This document shows, piece after piece, positions 13,374-26,545 of a stretch of DNA of 64,000 nt. This stretch comes from Hanleya hanleyi. Taxonomy: Eukaryota; Mollusca; Polyplacophora; Lepidopleurida; Hanleyidae. Numbering within the stretch: the first letter of the stretch is position 1; each line of letters starts with the position of its first letter. Under the pieces are notes generated by a model. It saw nothing but the letters and a program-made list of their open reading frames with translations. It made no database searches and was not told where the DNA came from. Where the stretch lies: positions 1 to 64,000 of the forward strand of contig JAVTVY010033740.1 of assembly GCA_036873755.1 (NCBI GenBank). Reading direction: 5' to 3'. A program made the position numbers and the translations under genes.

Positions 13374-15195
13374 GTGTTTGGAGTGGTATCACAGCGAGGC
13401 ACCAAACGTAGGGCTAAACACAACAATCCTGTAAGACATTATACTACAGAGCACCCTTATATACAGAAAGGGGTATTTGGTTTTATTTTAAAATATCTGG
13501 TAACGTTTCAGAGAACCATTCAATGCTAATTTTGTGAATTATTCTATTAATTTGGGAAGTCTTAGCTACGTCAGCCTTAGTAGTTCAAGAAAATTGGCCC
13601 CCTCCCCCCCCCTCACATTGCATGTGACCCTGCTATTTATGGACCATGGGTTTGTTATGAGTGCCCTCCCTTGGACCATTTTCTCACGTTTGTCAATAAT
13701 AAAATCACATATAACTCGTTCTGATAGAAATTATTCCTCCATGTGCGGGTCTTTACATAATGGTGACCACTTGCTGACCGCCCCCCCCCCCAATCTATGC
13801 CCCCAAACCTTCCTTCACTCGAATCTCTGCTCCCATCCCATATAACATAACCCCACGCTCTAAGATAGTCTGTGATGTTCATTGCTGCCCCCTCAGGCCC
13901 AAATTCCTTTTCTTCTTCCCGGCACCTGATCTAATCTGTAAAGTTACCGTTGCACATGCATTCCCTCTCCCACTCCTCTTCCCACCCCATTACCCACCCA
14001 GTGTATCAGGCTACATGTACTACTTGTATTCCATGGTTTATGCCCCATATTGCAAAATGGCCACCATACTTTTTTATGGTACGGTACCTGTTACACCATA
14101 TGTTTCCTATACACCATACTTGTTTGCTTAAATTTTGAAGTTGTACTTGGGCAGTGGATAGCTTAATGTAATTCTCTTGTGACGTCATCACTATTATAAC
14201 ATCGTCATGGTGCTCACAATGTTGCAATACACTTATGACGTTACGTCATAATACAATGACTTTTGATGTGATGTCAAAATATATGTAGGAACATATACAG
14301 TTGGCCTACACATAATACAGTTTGCTAATTTACTTTTTTTATAGATTGTTCCTTAATAAAATGCTCGTCTGATCACTCTGCATGTTCTTCAGTTAAATCG
14401 ATTAATGAACACAAGTGTACATAGTTTACATGTACAGATGTGACTTTTCATCATCAACTACTGCCAGGGCACATCATGTCTGAAGTGACACTCATAGGAA
14501 ATACAGTATATTCCGGACAGATTTTAACCGATTTTCATGCCGGATACACCAAAATGTTCAGAATTTGCAGCTTTATTCACTTTCTAGATTAAGAGATATT
14601 TCTAAAACATTTTTTTGTCATATAAGGTGGCATATCACTGTTTCGTACTAAAAACGAGGGAGTTTCCCAAATCTGTAGGGGTCACACAGTGGGATTCCCC
14701 CCAGAACAGACATGTTAAATTGAAAATGCCACTTTTTTAGATTGTATTGATATAAATTCAGCATAAAGGTTGATCGAAAATCAGAATGGATGAATTTAGA
14801 AAAAAATATGGAATTTAGTGATAAATTGGTGACGTCATCATGCACATGGGAACGAGGGTATTATTTAGGTGCCATTTTTGTCACTATAGCAGACGACTTC
14901 TTACACTGAAAACGAGCTGGCGATGGGCATATAATTCCCACTTTTTTTAAAGCTACTGGAGTTACTTGACAGAGTCGTAGTGAATATAAACATCTCATTT
15001 GCGTAGTGGATACCTCAGCCGTCAGGAGAACTTGGTGTATATTGTCGAAAATCAGATCACATTTGGACGTTGTTGTTGTTGTGGAAATGACAGGTCAGTT
15101 ATGCAAAAATTTTTTCGAACGTTCTATGTTTTGGCATGAAAATGTTCCTGAGATAGATACATTTATTTTGATATATGATATATGAATAGTTTTTT
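13374..15195. repeat. Module Z copy 2
   Basis: Full-length copy, 1,822 bp. It differs mainly in poly-C length (about 13,605 and 13,783) and in poly-T length. Confidence 0.82.
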
Positions 15196-17009
15196 GTGTT
15201 TGGAGTGGTATCACAGCGAGGCACCAAACGTAGGGCTAAACACAACAATCCTGTAAGACATTATACTACAGAGCACCCTTATATACAGAAAGGGGTATTT
15301 GGTTTTATTTTAAAATATCTGGTAACGTTTCAGAGAACCATTCAATGCTAATTTTGTGAATTATTCTATTAATTTGGGAAGTCTTAGCTACGTCAGCCTT
15401 AGTAGTTCAAGAAAATTGGCCCCTCCCCCCCCTCACATTGCATGTGACCCTGCTATTTATGGACCATGGGTTTGTTATGAGTGCCCTCCCTTGGACCATT
15501 TTCTCACGTTTGTCAATAATAAAATCACATATAACTCGTTCTGATAGAAATTATTCCTCCATGTGCGGGTCTTTACATAAGGTGACCACTTGCTGACCGC
15601 CCCCCCATCTATGCCCCCAAACCTTCCTTCACTCGAATCTCTGCTCCCATCCCATATAACATAACCCCACGCTCTAAGATAGTCTGTGATGTTCATTGCT
15701 GCCCCCTCAGGCCCAAATTCCTTTTCTTCTTCCCGGCACCTGATCTAATCTGTAAAGTTACCGTTGCACATGCATTCCCTCTCCCACTCCTCTTCCCACC
15801 CCATTACCCACCCAGTGTATCAGGCTACATGTACTACTTGTATTCCATGGTTTATGCCCCATATTGCAAAATGGCCACCATACTTTTTTATGGTACGATA
15901 CCTGTTACACCATATGTTTCCTCTACACCATACATGTTTGCTTAAATTTTAAGTTGTACTTGGGCAGTGGATAGCTTAATGTAATTTTCTTGTGACGTCA
16001 TTACTATTATAACATCGTCATGGTGCTCACATTGTTGCAATACACTTATGACGTTACGTCATAATACAATGACTTTTGATGTGATGTCAAAATATATGTA
16101 GGAACATATACAGCTGGCTTACACATAATACAGTTTGCTAATTTACTTTTTTATAGATTGTTCCTTAATAAAATGCTCGTCTGATCACTCTGCATGTTCT
16201 TCAGTTAAATCGATTAATGAACACAAGTGTACATAGTTTACATGTACAGATGTGACTTTTCATCATCAACTACTGCCAGGGCACATAATGTCTGAAGTGA
16301 CACTCATAGGAAATACAATATATTCTGGACAGATTTTAACCGATTTTCATGCCGGATACACCAAAATGTTCAGAATTTGCAGCTTTATTCACTTTCTAGA
16401 TTAAGAGATATTTCTAAAACATTTTTTTGTCATATAAGGTGGCATATCACTGTTTCGTACTAAAAACGAGGGAGTTTCCCAAATCTGTAGGGGTCACACA
16501 GTGGGATTCCCCCCAGAACAGACATGTTAAATTGAAAATGCCACTTTTTTAGATTGTATTGATATAAATTCAGCATAAAGGTTGATCGAAAATCAGAATG
16601 GATGAATTTAGAAAAAAAATATGGAATTTAGTGATAAATTGGTGACGTCATCATGCACATGGGAACGAGGGTATTATTTAGGTGCCATTTTTGTCACTAT
16701 GGCAGACGACTTCTTACACTGAAAACGAGCTGGCGATGGGCATATAATTCCCACTTTTTTTAAAGCTACTGGAGTTACTTGACAGAGTCGTAGTGAATAT
16801 AAACATCTCATTTGCGTAGTGGATACCTCAGCCGTCAGGAGAACTTGGTGTATATTGTCGAAAATCAGATCACATTTGGACGTTGTTGTTGTTGTGGAAA
16901 TGACAGGTCAGTTATGCAATTTTTTTTTTCGAACGTTCTATGTTTTGGCATGAAAATGTTCCTGAGATAGATACATTTATTTTGATATATGATATATGAA
17001 TAGTTTTTT
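15196..17009. repeat. Module Z copy 3
   Basis: Full-length copy, 1,814 bp, with the most private substitutions among the Z copies (for example TTCTTGTGACGTCATTAC near 15,988). Confidence 0.82.
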
Positions 17010-19509
17010 GTGTTTGGAGTGGTATCACAGCGAGGCACCAAACGTAGGGCTAAACACAATAATCCTGTAAGACATTATACTACAGAGCACCCTTATATAC
17101 AGAAAGGGGTATTTGGTTTTCACTCCTCTTCCCACCCCATTACCCACCCAGTGTATCAGGCTACATGTACTACTTGTATTCCATGGTTTATGCCCCATAT
17201 TGCAAAATGGCCACCATACTTTTTTATGGTACGGTACCTGTTACACCATATGTTTCCTCTACACCGTACTTGTTTGCTTAAATTTTGAAGTTGTACTTGG
17301 GCAGTGGATAGCTTAATGTAATTCTCTTGTGACGTCATCACTATTATAACATCGTCATGGTGCTCACAATGTTGCAATACACTTATGACGTTACGTCATA
17401 ATACAATGACTTTTGATGTGATGTCAAAATATATGTAGGAACATATACAGTTGGCCTACACATAATACAGTTTGCTAATTTACTTTTTTATAGATTGTTC
17501 CTTAATAAAATGCTCGTCTGATCACTCTGCATGTTCTTCAGTTAAATCGATTAATGAACACAAGTGTACATAGTTTACATGTACAGATGTGGCTTTTCAT
17601 CATCAACTACTGCCAGGGCACATAATGTCTGAAGTGACACTCATAGGAAATACAGTATACTCTGGACAGATTTTAACCGATTTTCATGCCGGATACACCA
17701 AAATGTTCAGAATTTGCAGCCTTATTCACTTTCTAGATTAAGAGATATTTCTAAAACATTTTTTTGTCATATAAATATACAGAAAGGGGTATTTTGTTTT
17801 ATTTTAAAATATCTGGTAACGTTTCAGAGAACCATTCAATGCTAATTTTGTGAATTATTCTATTAATTTGGGAAGTCTTAGCTACGTCAGCCTTAGTAGT
17901 TCAAGAAAATTGGCCCCCTCCCCCCCTCACATTGCATGTGACCCTGCTATTTATGGACCATGGGTTTGTTATGAGTGCCCTCCCTTGGACCATTTTCTCA
18001 CGTTTGTCAATAATAAAATCACATATAACTCGTTCTGATAGAAATTATTCCTCCATGTGCGGGTCTTTACATAATGGTGACCACTTGCTGACCGCCCCCC
18101 CCCCCCAATCTATGCCCCCAAACCTTCCTTCACTCGAATCTCTGCTCCCATCCCATATAACATAACCCCACGCTCTAAGATAGTCTGTGATGTTCATTGC
18201 TGCCCCCTCAGGCCCAAATTCCTTTTCTTCTTCCCGGCACCTGATCTAATCTGTAAAGTTACCGCTGCACATGCATTCCCTCTCCCACTCCTCTTCCCAC
18301 CCCATTACCCACCCAGTGTATCAGGCTACATGTACTACTTGTATTCCATGGTTTATGCCCCATATTGCAAAATGGCCACCATACTTTTTTATGGTACGAT
18401 ACCTGTTACACCATATGTTTCCTCTACACCATACTTGTTTGCTTAAATTTTAAGTTGTACTTGGGCAATGGATAGCTTAATGTAATTTTCTTGTGACGTC
18501 ATCACTATTATAACATCGTCATGGTGCTCACAATGTTGCAATACACTTATGACGTTACGTCATAATACAATGACTTTTGATGTGATGTCAAAATATATGT
18601 AGGAACATATACAGTTGGCCTACACATAATACAGTTTGCTAATTTACTTTTTTATAGATTGTTCCTTAATAAAATGCTCGTCTGATCACTCTGCATGTTC
18701 TTCAGTTAAATCGATTAATGAACACAAGTGTACATAGTTTACATGTACAGATGTGACTTTTCATCATCAACTACTGCCAGGGCACATAATGTCTGAAGTG
18801 ACACTCATAGGAAATACAGTATATTCTGGACAGATTTTAACCGATTTTCATGCCGGATACACCAAAATGTTCAGAATTTGCAGCTTTATTCACTTTCTAG
18901 ATTAAGAGATATTTCTAAAACATTTTTTTGTCATATAAGGTGGCATATCACTGTTTCGTACTAAAAACGAGGGAGTTTCCCAAATCTGTAGGGGTCACAC
19001 AGTGGGATTCCCCCCAGAACAGACATGTTAAATTGAAAATGCCACTTTTTTAGATTGTATTGATATAAATTCAGCATAAAGGTTGATCGAAAATCAGAAT
19101 GGATGAATTTAGAAAAAAAATATGGAATTTAGTGATAAATTGGTGACGTCATCATGCACATGGGAACGAGGGTATTATTTAGGTGCCATTTTTGTCACTA
19201 TAGCAGACGACTTCTTACACTGAAAACGAGCTGGCGATGGGCATATAATTCCCACTTTTTTTAAAGCTACTGGAGTTACTTGACAGAGTCGTAGTGAATA
19301 TAAACATCTCATTTGCGTAGTGGATACCTCAGCCGTCAGGAGAACTTGGTGTATATTGTCGAAAATCAGATCACATTTGGACGTTGTTCTTGTTGTGGAA
19401 ATGACAGGTCAGTTATGCAATTCTTTTTTCGAACGTTCTATGTTTTGGCATGAAAATGTTCCTGAGATAGATACATTTATTTTGATATATGATATATGAA
19501 TAATTTTTT
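17010..19509. repeat. Module Z copy 4, rearranged (2.5 kb)
   Basis: After H (17,010-17,057) the sequence jumps at about 17,120 from GGTATTTGGTTTT directly to the middle of C (CACTCCTCTTCCC), deleting ~0.8 kb. It continues to the end of C, then at 17,774-17,776 it restarts at ATATACAGAAAGGGG without an S spacer and runs through a full C and S. It is therefore a truncated C fused to a complete C-S. Confidence 0.8.
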
Positions 19510-21099
19510 GTGTTTGGAGTGGTATCACAGCGAGGCACCAAACGTAGGGCTAAACACAACAATCCTGTAAGACATTATACTACAGAGCACCCTAAAGGTA
19601 TCTTGCATAACTATACCCCAGGGGGAACATGTGTACCAAATTTGAGAAAGATCCATGTAGTAGTTCTCGAGAAATCGCGATAACAAGGTTTCATGGGGAA
19701 ATCCAACATGGTCGCCTGTTGGCCATATTGGGTTTTCGAATCGGACCAGAAAGGTATCTTGCACAATTAGACCCCAAGGGGAACCTGTGTACCAAATTTG
19801 ACAAAGATCCATGCAGTAGTTCCTGAGAAATCGCGATAACAAGGTTTCATGGGGAAATCCAAGATGGCTGCCTGGTGGCCATATTGGATTTTCGAATCGG
19901 ACCAGGAAAGGTATCTTGCACAACTAGACCCCAAGACAAACCTGTCTACCGAATTTGAGAAAGATCAATGCAATACTTTCTGAGAAATGACAATAACAAA
20001 GTTTCATGGGGAAATCCAAAATGGCTGCCTGGTGGCCATATTGGATTTTCGAATCGAACCAGAAAAGGTATCTTGCACAACTAGACCCTAAGGGGAACCT
20101 GTGTATCAAATTTGAGAAAGATCCATGCAGTAGGTCCTGAGAAATCGCGATAAAGTTTCATGGGGAAATCCAAGATGGCTGCCTGGTGGCCATATTGGAT
20201 TTTCGAATCGGACCAGAAAAGGTATCTTGCATAACTAGACGCCAAGGGGAACATGTGTACCAAATTTGAAAAAGATCAATGTAGTAGTTCTTGAGAAATC
20301 GCGATAACAAAGTTTCATGGGAAATCCAACATGGTCGCCTGTTGGCCATATTGGATTTTCGAATCGGACCAGAAAGGTATCTTGCACAACTAGACCCCAA
20401 GGGGAACCTGTGTACCAAATTGGACAAAGATTCATTTAGTAGTTCCTGAGAAATCGCGATAAAGTTTCATGGGGAAATCCAAGATGGCCGCCTGGTGGCC
20501 ATATTGGATTTTCGAATCGGACCAGTAAGGTGGCATATCACTGTTTCGTACTAAAAACGAGGGAGTTTCCCAAATCTGTAGGGGTCACACAGTGGGATTC
20601 CCCCCAGAACAGACATGTTAAATTGAAAATGCCACTTTTTTAGATTGTATTGATATAAATTCAGCATAAAGGTTGATCGAAAATCAGAATGGATGAATTT
20701 AGAAAAAAAATATGGAATTTAGTGATAAATTGGTGACGTCATCATGCACATGGGAACGAGGGTATTATTTAGGTGCCATTTTTGTCACTATAGCAGACGA
20801 CTTCTTACACTGAAAATGAGCTGGCGATGGGCATATAATTCCCACTTTTTTTAAAGCTACTGGAGTTACTTGACAGAGTCGTAGTGAATATAAACATCTC
20901 ATTTGCGTAGTGGATACCTCAGCCGTCAGCAGAACTTGGTGTATATTGTCGAAAATCAGATCACATTTGGACGTTGTTGTTGTTGTGGAAATGACAGGTC
21001 AGTTATGCAATTTTTTTTTCGAACATTCTATGTTTTGGCATGAAAATGTTCCTGAGATAGATACATTTATTTTGATATATGATATATGAATAGTTTTTT
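19510..21099. repeat. Module X copy 5
   Basis: H (19,510-19,557), six satellite units (from 19,597) and S (about 20,527-21,099). Its length (1,590 bp) equals that of X copy 4, but the satellite units are a different subvariant. Confidence 0.85.
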
Positions 21100-22690
21100 G
21101 TGTTTGGAGTGGTATCACAGCGAGGCACCAAACGTAGGGCTAAACACAACAATCCTGTAAGACATTATACTACAGAGCACCCTAAAGGTATCTTGCATAA
21201 CTAGACCCCAAGGGGAACATGTGTACCAAATTTGAGAAAGATCCATGTAGTAGTTCTTGAGAAATCGCGATAACAAGGTTTCATGGGGAAATCCAAGATG
21301 GCTGCCTGGTGGCCATATTGGATTTTCAAATCTGACCAGAAAGGCATCTTGCACAACTAGACCCCAAGGGGAACCTGTGTACCAAATTTGACAAAGATCC
21401 ATGCAGTAGTTCCTGAGAAATCGCGATAACAAGGTTTCATGGGGAAATCCAAGATGGCTGCCTGGTGGCCATATTGGATTTTCGAATCGGACCAGGAAAG
21501 GTATCTTGCACAACTAGACCCCAAGGCAAACCTGTGTACCGAATTTGAGAAAGATCCATGCAATACTTTCTGAGAAATGACAATAACAAAGTTTCATGAG
21601 GAAATCCAAAATGGCTGCCTGGTGGCCATATTGGATTTTCGAATCGACACAGAAAAGGTATCTTGCACAGCTAGACCCTAAGGGGAACCTGTGTATCAAT
21701 TTGAGAAAGATCCATGCAGTAGTTCCTGAGAAATCGCGATAAAGTTTCATGGGGAAATCCAAGATGGCTGCCTGGTGGCCATATTGGATTTTCGAATCGG
21801 ACCAGAAAAGGTATCTTGCATAACTAGACGCCAAGGGGAACATGTGTACCAAATTTGAAAAAGATCAATGTAGTAGTTCTTGAGAAATCGCGATAACAAA
21901 GTTTCATGGGAAATCCAACATGGTCGCCTGTTGGCCATATTGGATTTTCGAATCGGACCAGAAAGGTATCTTGCACAACTAGACCCCAAGGGGAACCTGT
22001 GTACCAAATTGGACAAAGATTCATTTAGTAGTTCCTGAGAAATCGCGGTAACAAGGTTTCATGGGGAAATCCAAGATGGCTGCCTGGTGGCCATATGGGA
22101 TTTTCGAATCGGACCAGGAAAGGTATCTTGCACAACTAGACCCCAAGGCAAACCTGTGTACTGAATTTGAGAAAGATCCATGCAATACTTTCTAATAAAT
22201 TACAATAACAAAGTTTCATGGGGAAATGCAAGATGGCTGCCTGGTGGCCATATTGGATTTTCGAATCGAACCAGAAAAGGTATCTTGCACAACTAGACCC
22301 TAAGGGGAACCTGTGTACCAAATTTGAGAAAGATCCATGCAATACTACCTGAGAAATGGCAATAACAATGTTTCATGGGGAAATCCAAGATGGCTGCCTG
22401 GTGGCCATATTAGATTTTCGAATCGAACCAGAAAAGATATCTTGCACAACTAGACCCCAAGGAAATCCCGTGTACCGAATTTGAGAAAGATCCATGCAGT
22501 AGTTCCCGAGAAATCGCGATAACAAGGTTTCATGGGGACATCCAAGATGGCCGCCTTGTGGCCATATTGGATTTTCGAATCGGACCAAAAAAGGTATCTT
22601 GCACAACTAGACACCAAGGGGAACCTGTGTACCAAATTTGAGAAAGATCCATGCAGTAGTTCCTGAGAAATCGCGATAACAAAAATTGTT
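21100..22690. repeat. H plus long 157-bp satellite array (about 9.5 units)
   Basis: The array starts near 21,186 and runs without a spacer to about 22,683. It is the longest run of the satellite and leads directly into the element's terminal tail. Units 7-9 are more divergent than the others, for example AATGGCAATAACAATG near 22,356. Confidence 0.85.
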
Positions 22691-22763
22691 TACGGACGGA
22701 CGGACGACGGACGACGGACGAAAATGATTTGAACAGCCCACCATCTGGTGATGGTGGGCTAAT
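22691..22763 (+). mobile_element. Terminal tail of the satellite-bearing element: GACGGACGG run and perfect hairpin
   Basis: A GACGGACGG/GACGACGG run is followed by AGCCCACCATC (22,735-22,745), loop TGGT, GATGGTGGGCT (22,750-22,760), a perfect 11-bp stem ending CTAATAA. Tandem-repeat core, simple run and terminal hairpin are the layout of non-autonomous Helentron-type elements (HINEs) and bivalve pearl-like elements. Family assignment is inference. Confidence 0.65.
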
Positions 22764-24416
22764 AAAAGTTCACAGCAGCTTGAATACGATGCAGATAAAA
22801 TTAGTCAGTTTGGATGATATATTATTTCTTCCTCTTAGAAACATTTGTCACGTGAAAGACAAAATAAAATTAATTTCTGATATTCTTGTATAATGGAGGG
22901 ACGACAGTTATATCTGGAGAAATCCTAAGAAAAGCACATTCTCCTCTTCCTCTCGAATTTTATTTATCCGGTTTCTCCCAAATTTAACCAGGATAGCTAC
23001 ATGTGTATGGGAAAAGCGGACGTCGGGTATCAAAATTGGGGTCAGTGGGTGAAAGGTCAAGGTAAATGCCGCCTAAAATTCTGACATCCATCGAGGTTCA
23101 TTTTTTGTTTGAGCGGATACATCAGTGAAAGAAGATATCCCAGGTTAATCCATTCCAAAAGTCAAATAGATCAAGTCACGATCACAGTGCCCCTCCCCCA
23201 AACTGGAAATTATTGAGAGCAAATTGTCTGTGCTATTACAGTCCAAGGATATCTGATGCTTATGGAAAACAGGAAAACTATTGAGGTCAAAATACAAAAT
23301 GGCGGTACAAGAAAATGTAATCCCTTGTATCCATTTTTTGTTATCCCACAAGCAAATTTGTATTCAATAACGGGATTGTGAATGACCCCGAGTGGTGGCT
23401 TGCTACTCGGGGTATATAAAAAAAAAAACTCACGTGCGATTGAAAATGATGCTATCGCTTCGAAACTTCAGCTCACCATATCTCAATATTTATGGAAAAA
23501 CTTTCGCCCACTCGTCAAAGTTTAATGCAATAAAGTCATAGTGCATCTTTTTCACTGAAGTTTCCGACACAACACTCACCAAATTGAAAAGATGACGCCT
23601 CAGGGTGTATGAGTTTCAGGGAGGGTCGTAACTTTCCATACACCCGGGGGAAAACCTGAATAACTAATACTATCCCTTATGTCAGTACATGTATCTTAGT
23701 TGTGTGTCTATCTGGCTGTCAAATTGCTCCGGTCTGTATGAGTAAGTGGGTGAGTAGGACTTAATATCGTTTTCAACAATTTTTATTCATATCAGGACGG
23801 TGTTTGCGTATGCCTGAATACGAGAGCGCCCACAGTTCCTTTGATCCTATACACTGATCAGCCCAGCCACCCTTCACCCGGTCCCGTCTGTATTGAATTC
23901 TTGAGACCAATTTGCTGATCGCACCAGTTATAGCTAACTTTAAAATCGAGTGTTTATGCCCCTTGTAAAAAACATTGTTAAAACATTCGTATCAGCTGTC
24001 CGTTCCATGATGCGATATTGTCTACTATTGAAGCATGGTCAAAGTGAAGTAGGCTTTTCATGACAGCATGGGACGATGTCCATCTTGTCACACTGGATGT
24101 GAAGAATATTATCTTCATGCAGTTCTAATAAAAAGCCAATGCCACATATTCAGACACAAAGACTAATAACCCTGCTTTGTTTTCGCCTGATTTCAGGAAA
24201 CTATGCAGCATATTGAAAGTCGGGTATTTGCCATCGTCGCGAATGTCCCCATCGCCCCCTATTCTGGTGCTTTGTTTGAGATGTTTTAGACGTCATTTAC
24301 TGTTGTAATATTAGGTCGTCGTAAAACGTTCCGCCGTCTCCAACCGCCCGCTCTGGGTATACGAATAGCGCTGCTCTTTAAACAGGGACCATTGAACCGG
24401 CACAGCCATTAGATGA
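22764..24416. other. Intergenic; degenerate Y-like remnant near 23.0-23.4 kb
   Basis: No gene recognised. 22,990-23,412 looks like an old Y-type element: GGTCAGTGGGTGAAAGGTCAAGG, a GAGCGGATAC motif, and a terminal hairpin CCCCGAGT (23,386-23,393) / ACTCGGGG (23,405-23,412). The rest is unremarkable AT-rich sequence. Confidence 0.45.
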
Positions 24417-24423
24417 CCTGTCA

Positions 24424-24788
24424 GTAGTATATAAAGTGGACCTGGCCCCTTATTGACCTACTTTTGAGGAGGTCACGGGGAGATCACGTGATCGAGAGGT
24501 CAAGGTCGCTATAATTCCGTCACGTGACCGGAAATGATCCCTGGAGGTATGTTCTTCTGCGGTGATGCGGTCTGGCGGTGATGCGATCTGGCGGTGAAGC
24601 GGTCGCGGGAAGAAGCCTCCGCGAAGAGAAAGCATCACCGCGGAAGAATATATCCCCAGGGGTCATTTCCGGTCACGTGACGGAACTATAGTGACCTTGA
24701 CCTCTCGATCACGTGATCGTCTCGTGATCTCCCCGTGACCTCCTCAAAAGTAGGTCAATAAGGGTCCAGGTCCACTTTATATACTAGT
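24424..24788. mobile_element. 365-bp foldback element (MITE) with CCTGTCA target duplication
   Basis: Arms of ~130 bp start AGTATATAAAGTGGACC and end GGTCCACTTTATATACT. They are flanked by direct repeats CCTGTCA at 24,417-24,423 and 24,789-24,795. Each arm carries CACGTG palindromes (GATCACGTGATC and GTCACGTGAC) and AGGTCAAGGTC-type motifs. The loop has three GCGGTGA(T/A)GCG repeats. No ORF of its own. Confidence 0.75.
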
Positions 24789-24795
24789 CCTGTCA

Positions 24796-26232
24796 AGCAC
24801 ATTGGGAATCATTCGAAAAAGTGTGGACTCCCAAATGGATATCCTTGCCCGAGGTAGCATTATAACTGTAATGAATGATAAGTACTGCATGTTTGATTAT
24901 ATATTTCGGTTTATTCTTTAACCATGTTCAGGAATGACTAGGTACAGTTTTGACTTTTTACACCGATGTGAGTACACTATTATCATAATTTCACTACTCA
25001 GTAATGGCAATTTCTGTGAACTAAGTTAAGTGCACAATTAATGATGAATCTATTTTGCTAGTTTTGAATGTTAATACGTTATGTATAGAATATACCTTTG
25101 CACAACAGGTTTAACTGATGCATCTAACTTGGCTCTCGTCAGATATTCTGATGTACCCACATTTCTACGATCAAAGGCAAATGACTTTTCATAACGCATG
25201 TCGACATAGTGTGTATTCCCCAGAAATACTTTTAAATGCATACATCGTCAGAACGCAAACATCATCATTATGAATATCGCTTACATGATCAGTACTGGTC
25301 AATTCTTTCAGGTGGAAGAACATTCTTAATTTAAAAATGACACAGCCGGATAAAGGTGATTTCTGTCATGGCATCCTGATGCGTCCATCTTTGAAAAATC
25401 GATAGTTGGTAGTAACACATGCACTTCGAGTATTTTATTCTATGGCGCTTAAGCCGGTCCAAGGGGCCTTGTGATCGCACCACATGTGTCATGTAATCGC
25501 TTGAAAACTGTACATTTTGCATCTTTTGTTTTGTATTCTGTAATAATCAGATTTTATTTTAACGATAACGAGCTTCATTCTCGAATCACTCCATATACAT
25601 GTACCCCTGAGTATATTTCCAACTTCTTGAAATTTCTATCTTGATTTCATCAAAATTCGGAAAATATTACATAATTACTATAATTGTTGGAAATGGTGGA
25701 TATTTTCATAGGACATGCTTTTGACAGGATCAAGGATCCGACATTTCCTCACTTCAGGATGCGTCCCCAAATAACCTGTTCTAAAGAACCCAAGTAGATT
25801 CTGGAAATCAGAAGAAATATATCAATTGGATATCCCTTCCTGAAACAGATATGCCCCTGAATCTCTGCCACTCTCTAAAAGATCGGAGGTATAGAAAACT
25901 GATTCCTGTTAGTAATCACCCTCGTATCAGGTCCTAGCCATTTATAAAAGGTGTATTTGAAAACGTACATGATTAGACTATTTGTCTATAGTTTCCACAT
26001 ATAAGCTGACAAACCCTATGTATATCGTTAGGCTAATATCCTGCAATAATTGAATGATCACTCACTTAAAGAAGAACCCAAACGGTACTTGAAGGAGAAG
26101 AAATCACTCATGATTCTGAGTAAGATACCGTTTACTATATGTAAACAGTTACATACATATTGACGTTTGAATTCTTTACCTCTTTATAGAAATTCTCTTT
26201 GAATATCCAGATAACCCATAGAACTGGTAGGC
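24796..26232. other. Intergenic, no feature recognised
   Basis: About 1.4 kb of AT-rich unique sequence. Open frames are short and show no family resemblance. Confidence 0.5.
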
Positions 26233-26545
26233 AAGGGGACGTAACTTTTATCTGAGAACAACTCTTGACCAGTTAACATGTGCGGCATTCTTTTTATGCA
26301 GATCTAAATATCTCTAAATATGCATTCTAGAACGTCAACTACGGTGTAGAGTGTTGTTATTATATCGAGAGTTGGTTCAATCATGCATGTTTGAATGATA
26401 TGAAATACTAGTAACACGATAGGTACATCATAGGAAATATCGAGATAATGCTATCAGCAGTGGTAGCTTTTTCAAAAGGCAGAATATGCCACAGATGCTA
26501 ACTGGTGAAGAGTTGTTCATTGTCAAATAAAAGTTGCGTCCCCTT
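26233..26545. mobile_element. 313-bp foldback element
   Basis: The left arm begins AAGGGGACGTAACTTTTA and contains AACAACTCTTGACCAGTTA. The right arm carries the inverse, TAACTGGTGAAGAGTTGTT, and ends TAAAAGTTGCGTCCCCTT. Mismatches suggest moderate age. Direct repeats ACTGGT lie a few bases outside each end but are not adjacent, so the target duplication is unclear. Confidence 0.6.
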
